Origin: Oxalobacteraceae sp. CFBP 13730
Lineage (GTDB): Bacteria > Pseudomonadota > Gammaproteobacteria > Burkholderiales > Burkholderiaceae_D
DNA length: 64,000 nt
Reading direction: 5' to 3'
Assembly: GCA_014841835.1 (NCBI GenBank)
Contig: JACYUQ010000002.1
Span: 1,054,001 to 1,118,000, forward strand
The position numbers and the translations under genes were made by a program. The notes beneath the pieces were generated by a model. The model was not told the DNA's origin and did no database searches. It saw only the letters and a program-made list of their open reading frames with translations. The number at the start of each line of letters is the position of its first letter. Positions within the stretch are counted from its first letter, which is position 1. Shown in pieces: positions 35,518-42,715 of this stretch.

Positions 35518-36315
35518 CTAGTGGGCTGCGTCATGGGCGATGCGTTGGGCCCGGAGGATCACGGGGCGGTCAACCATCTTGCCGTCCACGGCAACGGCGG
35601 CGCCGTTGGCCTCGCGCGCTGCGGCCAGCACGCGCGTAGCCCAGGCCAGCTCGGCCTCCGTGGGCCGGAAGCCTGCGTTGACAGCCGCCACCTGGCGCGG
35701 ATGGATGCACAACTTGGCGCCGAAGCCGAAGCGGCGGGCGCGCAGGGTGTCCGCGTGCAGCCTGGCGTCGTCGTCCAGCGCCACGGTCACGCCATCGATG
35801 GGGGCGGTCAAACCGGCCACGCGCGAGGCCAGCACCAGCATCGAGCGGAAGTACAGCAATTCCTGGTCATCGCCCTCGATGCCCAGGTCGAACTGGAAAT
35901 CGATCGAGCCGAATGCCAGCCGCGCGACGCCCTTCACCCGCGCCAGCGCATCCACTGCCGCCATGCCGCAGGCGGTTTCGATCAGCGGCAGCACGGGCAG
36001 GCCAAGCTGCGCAACGCGGCGCAGGTTGTCGACCGATTCCGCCTTCGGCAGCATGATGGCGGCCACGCCCGCGTGACGGCACAGGGCCAGGTCATCCTCG
36101 AACCAGGGGGTGTCTTCGGCATTGATGCGCACGACGACGGGCATGGATGGGTCGAGCGCCTCGGCCACCTGCATCCGCGCGGCGTCCTTGTCTGCGGGCG
36201 GGACGGCGTCTTCCAGGTCGACGATGACGGCGCCGGCGCCGCTGGCTGCCGCGCGGGCGAACCGCTCGGGGCGGTTACCGGGGACGAACAGGTAGGAACG
36301 GTGGATGGCTGCCAT
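35518..36315 (-). CDS. ccl: CoA-ester lyase, probable citramalyl-CoA lyase (HpcH/HpaI-CitE family)
   Basis: This 265-residue beta/alpha-barrel lyase of the citrate-lyase beta-subunit type starts with RSYLFVPGNRPERF and has VIVDLEDAVPPADK with the conserved acidic pair. It also has VVRINAEDTPWFEDDL, the LIETACGM metal ligand (Glu) and FGSIDFQFDLG. It would cleave citramalyl-CoA to pyruvate and acetyl-CoA. It is the first gene of a four-gene minus-strand operon, and its upstream region carries the 41-bp element shared with the PrpD operon. Confidence 0.85.
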   Translation of the reverse strand: MAAIHRSYLFVPGNRPERFARAAASGAGAVIVDLEDAVPPADKDAARMQVAEALDPSMPVVVRINAEDTPWFEDDLALCRHAGVAAIMLPKAESVDNLRRVAQLGLPVLPLIETACGMAAVDALARVKGVARLAFGSIDFQFDLGIEGDDQELLYFRSMLVLASRVAGLTAPIDGVTVALDDDARLHADTLRARRFGFGAKLCIHPRQVAAVNAGFRPTEAELAWATRVLAAAREANGAAVAVDGKMVDRPVILRAQRIAHDAAH

Positions 36316-36373
36316 GACGAACCAGTCGCGTGGTGGGATTGAGGCCCATCATAAATTTGAATGCAGGCGACTC

Positions 36374-36414
36374 AGAAATAGAAAAACATGATTCCACGAT
36401 CACGTGAGCGCATG
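36374..36414 (-). promoter_or_regulatory. 41-bp promoter element shared with the PrpD operon (copy 1)
   Basis: The element lies 59 bp upstream of the citramalyl-CoA lyase start, in the 179-bp gap to the divergent LysR gene. Blocks agaaatagaaa, tgat, cca, atcacgtg and gcatg occur at the same spacing as at 56426-56466, with 32 of 41 positions identical. Inside it, TGAT and ATCA form an inverted repeat with a 6-bp spacer. It probably binds a LysR protein. Confidence 0.7.
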
Positions 36415-36494
36415 GCTGCCAGGGATCACGATCCGGTATTGCAGGCTGAGGAGGAATAGATTATGTTGATGGCACGACCACTTGAAGGACGACC

Positions 36495-37424
36495 ATGGAT
36501 ATCAAGCAGATCCGCACGCTCATCGCCATTGCCGAAACAGGCAGCGCCACGAAGGCCGCGGAACTGCTGCACCTGGTGCAACCAGCCGTGTCACGCCATA
36601 TCCGGATGCTTGAAGAAGAATGCGGTGCCCTGCTGTTCGAGCGCGAGCGCCATGGCATGGTACTGACCGACGCCGGCCGCACACTGGCCGAATACGGCCG
36701 GCGCGCGCTGCGTGAACTGGACAAGGCGCGTGCCGAAATCGGCCCGGCCGCCAATGCGATCTCGGGCCGGCTCATGATCGGCCTGCTGGCCAGCACCAGC
36801 AATCTGCTGGCGACCGAGCTGGTGGCGCGTGTGCGCGCGAAGCACCCCGCGGTCACGGTCGGCATCAATGTCGGTTATGCAGGCAATGTCGTGCAGTGGC
36901 TGGAAGCCGGCGAGGTCGAACTGGCGCTGCTGTACGACACGCGCGCTTCGAATGGCTTGCAGGTCGAAGCGCTGCTCGATGAACGCCTGTACGTGATCGG
37001 CCCGCCGGGCGAGATCGATGCGTCGACGCCGTTTCCGCTCAAGCAGCTGCGCGACCGGCCGATGATCCTGCCGAACGCACCGCATGGGCTGCGCAGCATC
37101 ATCGAGCACGCGCTGGCAGTGGCCGGCATCAGTGTCGACGTGGTGGCGGAAACGAATGCCCTCGACCTGCAGAAATCGCTGGTCAACAAAGGCTTCGGCT
37201 ACAGCATCCTGCCCAGCTCCGCGATCCTCGACGAACTGCGCGACGGCACGCTGTCTGGCGCCCCGGTGGGCACCCCCGACCTGTCACGCCGCATCGTCCT
37301 GGCACGCGCCGCCACCCGACGCGCGTCTCCGGTCAGCGTCGCTGCCGCCCCCGAACTGGTTGGCCTGATGAAAGAAATGGTCCTGAGCGGCGCCTGGCCC
37401 GGCGCCGCCTGGATCGGCCGCTGA
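36495..37424 (+). CDS. LysR-family regulator of the itaconate-type operon (ItcR/RipR-like)
   Basis: This 309-residue LysR protein has its DNA-binding domain at 1-60 (ETGSATKAAELLHLVQPAVSRHIRMLEEECG) and an effector domain starting at about 90 (GRLMIGLLASTSNLL). It is divergent from the lyase-hydratase-dehydrogenase-transferase operon, and the 41-bp element lies between them, so activation of that operon in response to itaconate or a CoA-ester is likely. The arrangement parallels the LysR gene beside the Pseudomonas itaconate operon. It ends just before the second palindromic-repeat cluster. Confidence 0.83.
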   Translation: MDIKQIRTLIAIAETGSATKAAELLHLVQPAVSRHIRMLEEECGALLFERERHGMVLTDAGRTLAEYGRRALRELDKARAEIGPAANAISGRLMIGLLASTSNLLATELVARVRAKHPAVTVGINVGYAGNVVQWLEAGEVELALLYDTRASNGLQVEALLDERLYVIGPPGEIDASTPFPLKQLRDRPMILPNAPHGLRSIIEHALAVAGISVDVVAETNALDLQKSLVNKGFGYSILPSSAILDELRDGTLSGAPVGTPDLSRRIVLARAATRRASPVSVAAAPELVGLMKEMVLSGAWPGAAWIGR

Positions 37425-37471
37425 ACGCACCTGCCGCAGCTACTGGCTAGCAGCCAAAGAAATTGCTCAAT

Positions 37472-37488
37472 AATTCGACTCTGACCCT
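37472..37488. repeat. Solo right arm of the palindromic repeat (cluster 2)
   Basis: aattcgactctgaccct, preceded by aattgctcaat, lies 47 bp after the LysR stop codon. It is the same unit as in the cluster at 15.1-15.5 kb. Confidence 0.8.
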
Positions 37489-37523
37489 AATTGTCATGCA
37501 GACTCAGCAGCCATGTAACAATT

Positions 37524-37585
37524 AGGGTCAGAGTAGAATTGTTTGACAACTTTTGGGAATTGCCCAATAAATCGACTCTGACCCT
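37524..37585. repeat. Palindromic repeat element, full 62 bp (cluster 2)
   Basis: The left arm (37524-37540) and right arm (37569-37585) flank gtttgacaacttttgggaat. It has the same length and nearly the same sequence as the element at 15205-15266, 22 kb away. Confidence 0.85.
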
Positions 37586-37616
37586 ATTTGTTGGTGGTGC
37601 CGAGCAATTGCCCAAT

Positions 37617-37633
37617 AATTCGACTCTGACCCT
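37617..37633. repeat. Solo right arm of the palindromic repeat (cluster 2)
   Basis: aattcgactctgaccct preceded by caattgcccaat, the common solo-unit context. Confidence 0.8.
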
Positions 37634-37664
37634 CATTGCGGGAAAATCGGAGCAATTGCTCAAC

Positions 37665-37681
37665 AATTCGACTCTGACCCT
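37665..37681. repeat. Solo right arm overlapping the glycerate kinase stop
   Basis: This copy runs into the glycerate kinase stop codon: the final ct of the arm supplies two bases of the TAG at 37680-37682 on the minus strand. Confidence 0.8.
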
Positions 37682-38837
37682 AATTGCGGGTTCGGGTGGT
37701 GAGTGATTGGCCGAGTTTGAGCGTGGCGGCGACGTTGCGGGCCGTGGTGCGCAGGTTGAACTCGGCGTTGGCGAGGGCTTCGGCGACCGTGCCGGCTTTC
37801 ATGATGGTGCTGAAGGTGGCGTCGATGCCGTGGTCGTGGACGGCGCTGGCGTCGTGGCCCAGGCAGCCGCCGATGGCGATCACTGGTTTGCCGTGGCGCG
37901 CGGCCACGCGGGCCACGCCGATCGGGGTTTTTCCGTTGACGGTCTGGCTGTCGATGCGGCCCTCTCCCGTAATGACCAGGTCGGCCAGCGCGACGGCGGC
38001 GTCCAGTCCGACCGCGTCGGCGACGATTTCGCTGCCCGGCCGCAGGCGGCCTTTCAGGAAGACCAGCATTGCAGCGGCGATGCCGCCACCGGCGCCAGCG
38101 CCCGGGACGCCGGCCACGTCGTGGCCCAGGTCACGCGCGATGACGGCGGCGTAGTGACGCAGGTTAGCGTCGAGCTGGGCGACCATCGCCGGCGTGGCGC
38201 CCTTTTGCGGGCCGAAGATGGCTGAGGCGCCATTCACGCCAACCAGCGGATTGCTGACATCGCACGCCACCTCGAATACCGAGTCCAGCACGCGCGCGTC
38301 GAGCTGCGTGATGTCGATGCGCGCGAGGTCTGCCAGCGCCGCGCCGCCCGGCGCCAGTGGTGCATCCTGCGCATCGAGCAGCCGTACGCCCAGCGCTTGC
38401 AGCATGCCGGCGCCGCCGTCGTTGGTGGCGCTGCCGCCTACTCCGAGGATGAAGCGGCGCGCGCCGGCATCGAGCGCAGCGAGGATCAATTCGCCCGTGC
38501 CACGGCTGGTCGCGCGCAGCGGATCGCGCGCGGCCGGCGGGACCAGTTCCAGGCCGCTGGCAGCAGCCATCTCGATCACGGCGATGACGTCGCCGCCCGT
38601 CAGGCCGTAGAAGGCGTCGACGGGCGTGCCCAGCGGACCGGTGGCGCGCAGGTCGACGCGGCGGCCGGCTGTCGCGGCGATCATCGCGTCGACCGTGCCT
38701 TCGCCGCCATCGGCGACGGGGATCTTGACGTAGCTGGCGTCAGGGAAGATATCGCGGAAACCCGCCTCGATGGCGCTGGCTGCTTCCAGCGCCGACAGGC
38801 TTTCCTTGAATGAATCGGGTGCGATCACGATGTGCAT
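37680..38837 (-). CDS. Glycerate 2-kinase (GlxK/GarK type)
   Basis: This 385-residue class II glycerate kinase phosphorylates D-glycerate to 2-phosphoglycerate. It has N-terminal IVIAPDSFKESLSA, PVADGGEGTVDAM, the GGSATNDGGAGMLQALG segment, CDVSNPL, FGPQKGA and the GEGRIDSQT loop, all diagnostic of the family. ggagcgc precedes the ATG, 12 bp after the MFS transporter stop, so the two form an operon. It would receive glycerate from tartrate or sugar-diacid breakdown. Its stop codon lies within a repeat unit, so the last few residues may be recent. Confidence 0.92.
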   Translation of the reverse strand: MHIVIAPDSFKESLSALEAASAIEAGFRDIFPDASYVKIPVADGGEGTVDAMIAATAGRRVDLRATGPLGTPVDAFYGLTGGDVIAVIEMAAASGLELVPPAARDPLRATSRGTGELILAALDAGARRFILGVGGSATNDGGAGMLQALGVRLLDAQDAPLAPGGAALADLARIDITQLDARVLDSVFEVACDVSNPLVGVNGASAIFGPQKGATPAMVAQLDANLRHYAAVIARDLGHDVAGVPGAGAGGGIAAAMLVFLKGRLRPGSEIVADAVGLDAAVALADLVITGEGRIDSQTVNGKTPIGVARVAARHGKPVIAIGGCLGHDASAVHDHGIDATFSTIMKAGTVAEALANAEFNLRTTARNVAATLKLGQSLTTRTRN

Positions 38838-38849
38838 GCTGCGCTCCGA

Positions 38850-40163
38850 TCAACGATTGACGAGGCGCGCAGGCACCACGAGCACCAGCATCGCGCCGAT
38901 GAACAGCACGGTCGACAGAATGTACAGCGCCATGTCCGTGCTGCCGGTAGCGTCCTTGATCCAGCCCACCAGGAACGGGCTGAGGAAACCGGCGATCTGG
39001 CCCATCGAATTGATCAGCGCCAGGCCCGCAGCGGCCGCCGCGCTGCCCAGGAACGCCGCCGGCAATGGCCAGAACATCGGCAAGCCGGTCAGTGCGCCCA
39101 TCGTGGCCAGGCTCAGGCCGATCATCACCAGCACCACGTTATCCGAGAAATTCGCGGCTAGCAGCAGGCCGGCCAGCGCCATCAGCAGAGGCGCCGAGAG
39201 GTGCCAACGGCGTTCGCGGCGACGGTCGGCAGAGCGGCCCACCAGCACCATGAAGACACCGGCGAACAGGTACGGAATCGCACTGAGCCAGCCGACCGTG
39301 GTGGCGCTCTCGAAGCCGAGCGACTTGATGATCGATGGCAGCCAGAAGTTAATCGCATACACGCCCATCTGGATACTGAAGTAGATGAAGCCGAGCATCC
39401 ACACATGCCAGTCGCGCAGCACGGCGCCGAACGAATGCACCGCGTGCGTGCCGCTCGAGCGCTGCGCTTCGTCCTCGTCGAGCGCCGTCTGCATCGCGGT
39501 TTTTTCCTCGTTTGTGAGCCACGGCGCCTGCGCCAGGCTGTCGTTCAGGTAGAACAGCACCGCCACGCCCAGCAGCACGGTCGGAATCCCCTGCAGCAGA
39601 AACAGCCACTGCCAGCCTGCCATGCCACCCTGGCCGGCCGAGAAGTGGCTCAGCATCCAGCCCGACAGCGGACCGCCGATCAGGCCCGAAACGGGAATGG
39701 CCGACATGAACAGCGCCATCACCTGGCCGCGCTTGTGCGCCGGGAACCACTTGGTGAAGTACAGGACCATGCCCGGGAAGAAGCCCGCTTCGGCCACACC
39801 GGTAAAGAAGCGCAGCACATAGAATTCGACGGGCGTGCTCACGAACAGCATGCAGGCCGACAGCGCGCCCCAGGTCATCATCATCACCGCGATCCAGCGC
39901 CGCGCGCCGAGCTTGTGCAGGATGAGATTGCTCGGCACGCCGAAGGTCACGTAGCCGATGAAGAAGATGCCGGCTCCCAGGCCATACACGGTTTCGCTCA
40001 GCTGCAGCGCGTCGAGCATCTCGAGCTTGGCGAAGCCGACGTTGACGCGATCCAGGTAATTGAAGAAGTAGCAGACAAAGATGAAGGGGATCAGGCGCCA
40101 TGTGGCCTTGCGGTAGGCGCCTTCGAGCAGGCTCGCGCCGGGGGTGCTGGCAATGGTACTCAT
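38850..40163 (-). CDS. MFS transporter, anion:cation symporter family (tartrate/glucarate-like)
   Basis: This 437-residue transporter has 12 membrane helices. Its features are those of the ACS group: FVCYFFNYLDRVNVGFAKL in helix 1, GYVTFGVPSNLILHKLGARRWI between helices 2 and 3, and RFFTGVAEAGFFPGMVLYFTKWFP in helix 4. ACS members import sugar acids and tartrate with protons. It is upstream of glycerate kinase and divergent from a CdaR-like regulator, so a glycerate-yielding acid (tartrate, glucarate, galactarate or glycerate itself) is the likely substrate. Confidence 0.9.
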   Translation of the reverse strand: MSTIASTPGASLLEGAYRKATWRLIPFIFVCYFFNYLDRVNVGFAKLEMLDALQLSETVYGLGAGIFFIGYVTFGVPSNLILHKLGARRWIAVMMMTWGALSACMLFVSTPVEFYVLRFFTGVAEAGFFPGMVLYFTKWFPAHKRGQVMALFMSAIPVSGLIGGPLSGWMLSHFSAGQGGMAGWQWLFLLQGIPTVLLGVAVLFYLNDSLAQAPWLTNEEKTAMQTALDEDEAQRSSGTHAVHSFGAVLRDWHVWMLGFIYFSIQMGVYAINFWLPSIIKSLGFESATTVGWLSAIPYLFAGVFMVLVGRSADRRRERRWHLSAPLLMALAGLLLAANFSDNVVLVMIGLSLATMGALTGLPMFWPLPAAFLGSAAAAAGLALINSMGQIAGFLSPFLVGWIKDATGSTDMALYILSTVLFIGAMLVLVVPARLVNR

Positions 40164-40237
40164 GCTGTCTCCGAATATATGGTCATGTAATCATCGAGAT
40201 TATCAACCAAACAAGGGGCACACAGCGTCGGCGACAC

Positions 40238-40393
40238 GCACAAGATTCAGTGCCACGTTCACGCCTTTTTTCAGACATATGCACAAGTTGGCCACCGAAT
40301 ATGGTTCTGCCGAACGGGCCAGCGTCTGCTACCGGGGCCTGGCAACACCCGCCCGACGCAGGCGCAGCCCCGACAAATTGTGCATAATCACAA
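40238..40393. promoter_or_regulatory. Three GCACAA sites between the MFS operon and cdaR-like gene
   Basis: gcacaag occurs at 40238-40244 and 40280-40286 (42 bp apart, same face of the helix). The inverse ttgtgc at 40378-40383 is part of ttgtgcataatcacaa (40378-40393), an inverted repeat 24 bp before the cdaR start. They are good candidates for CdaR operators serving both directions. Confidence 0.5.
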
Positions 40394-40417
40394 ACGATTC
40401 CCCCTTCAGATATCGCC

Positions 40418-41626
40418 ATGCACATCCTCGACGCCGGCCTCGCGCAGGAAATCGTCTCGCGCACCATGCGCATCATCCCGTTCAATGTCAACGTGATGGA
40501 CGCCCACGGCGTCATCCTCGCCAGCGGCAATCCGGGGCGGGTCGGCGAGCTGCATGCCGGCGCCTTGCTGGCACTGGCCAAGAAGCTCACCACCGAAATC
40601 GACACAGCGGCCGCGCACAAGCTGCATGGCGCCCAGCCGGGCATCAATCTGCCGCTGTGCATCGGCGGCGAGATCTGCGGCGCGGTGGGCTTGTCCGGCG
40701 CGCCCGACGACGTGCGCCAGTTCGGCGAGCTGGTACGACTCAGTGCCGAGATGATCCTCGAGCAGGCTGCCCTGAGCCAGGCGCTGCAGAGCCATTCACG
40801 CTACCGCGAAGCGTTCGTGCTCAACCTGATCCGCTACGAGCCGGGCGCGCGCGCCGAACTCGAAGGCTGGGCGCAGCGTCTCGGGATCGACGTCGAGCGC
40901 ATGCAACTCGTGTTTCTGGTCGAACTGCAGGGCGTGCCGCCGGCGGTGGACCATGCGCCGAGCGCCGTGCAAGTGCTGCAGATGCGGATCCTCGCGCGAC
41001 GCGACGACGCCCTCACCGCCACGGTCGGGCCGGCCGAACTGGTGCTGCTCGAGGCGTGGGAGCCGTCACGCAAGGGACTCGAGACACCGCCGCAGCGCCG
41101 CCTCGACGCCCTGGCCCAGCTGCTGCGCGAAGAATGTACGCTGCCGTTCACGCTGTCGATGGGAATCGCCCTGCCCGGCATCGACGGCGCGGCCATCTCG
41201 TATGGCAGTGCGCGCACCGCCAGCCGGCTTGGGCGTGCGCGCGATCCGCAGCAACAGGTCTTCAATTATTACGAGATGGCCTTGCCGGTGCTGCTGTCCG
41301 GCCTGGACAGCGGCTGGCAGGCGCACCAGCTGCGCATGCCGATCGCGCGGCTTGCGCACGACAAGAGCCGCGCCATGCTGCGCGCGACGCTGTCCGCGTG
41401 GTTTGCGCAGAACGAGAATTCGGCCGCCACCGCGAAGGCGCTGGGCATCCACCGCAACACGCTCGACTACCGGCTGCGCCGCATCGGTGAACTCACTGGC
41501 CTGGACCTCGGATCGAGCGAAGACAAACTGCTGCTGTATGTGTCGTCGTTGTTAAGCCCGACCCTGAGTCCCGCCCTGAGCGCAACGGTGAGTCCGCCTG
41601 TCAGACCCGCCGACCCACCGGCGTAG
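40418..41626 (+). CDS. CdaR-family sugar-diacid/glycerate regulator
   Basis: This 402-residue regulator has the N-terminal sugar-diacid recognition domain (about 1-135, LDAGLAQEIVSRTMRIIPFNVNVMD and GINLPLCIGGEICGAVGLSG). A middle GGDEF-like degenerate region follows, then a C-terminal PucR-type helix-turn-helix (AWFAQNENSAATAKALGIHRNTLDYRLRRI). CdaR activates glucarate, galactarate and glycerate genes in E. coli. Here it diverges from the MFS-glycerate kinase operon. The last 25 residues are a Ser/Pro-rich extension not expected in the family. Confidence 0.88.
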   Translation: MHILDAGLAQEIVSRTMRIIPFNVNVMDAHGVILASGNPGRVGELHAGALLALAKKLTTEIDTAAAHKLHGAQPGINLPLCIGGEICGAVGLSGAPDDVRQFGELVRLSAEMILEQAALSQALQSHSRYREAFVLNLIRYEPGARAELEGWAQRLGIDVERMQLVFLVELQGVPPAVDHAPSAVQVLQMRILARRDDALTATVGPAELVLLEAWEPSRKGLETPPQRRLDALAQLLREECTLPFTLSMGIALPGIDGAAISYGSARTASRLGRARDPQQQVFNYYEMALPVLLSGLDSGWQAHQLRMPIARLAHDKSRAMLRATLSAWFAQNENSAATAKALGIHRNTLDYRLRRIGELTGLDLGSSEDKLLLYVSSLLSPTLSPALSATVSPPVRPADPPA

Positions 41627-42099
41627 CCGACAACGCACCGGTCGGCATCGGTGCCGGCATCGCGCGCGACTTGTTGTCGTCGCGCGCGCCGGGCCTTCGC
41701 CGCCGCAGCAATGCAACGCGCTTCGGTCAAAGCGACCGCGCGTTGCGCAAGGGTCAGCTGGCCGCCCAGCGCCGTCAGCAACCCACTGCCCTCGGTGAAC
41801 ATCTCCGGCGACGGGTCGCCAGGCTGCGCAAGCTCCGCATCGATCAGGCTAACCGCGAGCAGGCAGCCATTCCCCTGCACGGGGGTGCCGGTCCGTCAGG
41901 TCCGCGCCGCCCAGCTTCTGCATGCCACACATGGCATCGGGTATATCGGGCGCCAGCACGCTATTTCTCACACATTATGACGAGCGCTGGCGCAGATACA
42001 CTTTGTAGCATTGCTTACTGGAATTCTTAACATGTTAGGCGGTGGTCGTAGTCTAATGAACTCATCGATTCAACGGATCGGCCACCAGGAGAAATAAAA
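41627..42099. other. Gap between cdaR-like and rcnB-like genes
   Basis: No well-supported gene lies in these 473 bp. A minus-strand frame covering 41640-41880 has protein-like composition (TEGSGLLTALGGQLTLAQ) but runs into the end of the cdaR gene and has no ribosome site. The AT-rich last 150 bp should contain the promoter of the rcnB-like gene. Confidence 0.35.
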
Positions 42100-42546
42100 A
42101 TGAAAACCAAGTTCATCGCAGCATTGATTGCATTGACCTTTACCGTGAGTGGCAGCGCTTTTGCACAACGCGGTGATCACGGAAACGATCGGGATCACGA
42201 CCGCAACGGCTATTCGCAGCAACGCGACGACCGCCGTGACGATGACCGCCGTGACGACGATCGCCGCAACAACGGCGGCCCGCGTGCCCATGACAACCAG
42301 CATCGCAACGACAGCGCCCAGTATTATCGCCGTGACGATAACCGCGGTGGCGGTCCGCGCCACGACCTGCGCCGTGGCGGCAAGCTGCACAAGGAATACC
42401 GGAATAATCGTTATGTGGTGAATGATTGGCGTGGCCGTCACCTGAGCGCGCCACCGCGTGGCTATCACTGGGTCCAGACCGGCAACGATTATGTACTGGC
42501 AGCGATCGCCAGCGGCATTATTGCCCAGGTACTGTTCGCGAATTAA
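42100..42546 (+). CDS. RcnB-family periplasmic protein
   Basis: This 148-residue exported protein has a clear signal peptide (1-22, ending GSAFA). A very charged Asp/Arg/Asn region (about 25-90) contains short tandem repeats of a DDRRDD type. The C-terminal RcnB-like domain has the YVVNDWRGRHLSAPPRGYHWVQTGNDYVL motif and a final hydrophobic helix. RcnB of E. coli helps limit nickel/cobalt export; many relatives have no known role. ccaggag lies before the ATG and a terminator follows, so it is a single-gene unit. Confidence 0.85.
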   Translation: MKTKFIAALIALTFTVSGSAFAQRGDHGNDRDHDRNGYSQQRDDRRDDDRRDDDRRNNGGPRAHDNQHRNDSAQYYRRDDNRGGGPRHDLRRGGKLHKEYRNNRYVVNDWRGRHLSAPPRGYHWVQTGNDYVLAAIASGIIAQVLFAN

Positions 42547-42566
42547 ACGCGAATTGATCCTTCTAT

Positions 42567-42599
42567 AAACCGCCCGTCTAACGACGCGGCGGTTTTTTT
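42567..42599 (+). terminator. Terminator of the rcnB-like gene
   Basis: The stem aaaccgcc (42567-42574) and ggcggttt (42588-42595) is followed by a T run to 42599, 21 bp after the stop codon. Confidence 0.85.
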
Positions 42600-42715
42600 A
42601 CGCGTGTGCGTACCATATTTACAACATCCATTCATCCCTCTCCAATTGTTGCATCCATTCAACCCAGCGCGCGTTTAATATCAGTCAATAAGTTTGATGT
42701 AATCACGGAGAATGG

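Noticed and set aside
37491..37706. 71-codon open frame through the second repeat cluster with a recurring NNSTLTLIAG-like motif
   Set aside because: The motif is only the translation of the palindromic repeat units; there is no ribosome site, and the frame overlaps the end of the glycerate kinase gene.
41467..41880. 137-codon minus-strand frame after the cdaR-like gene
   Set aside because: It overlaps the cdaR coding end and lacks a ribosome site, and no family is recognisable; composition alone is not enough.
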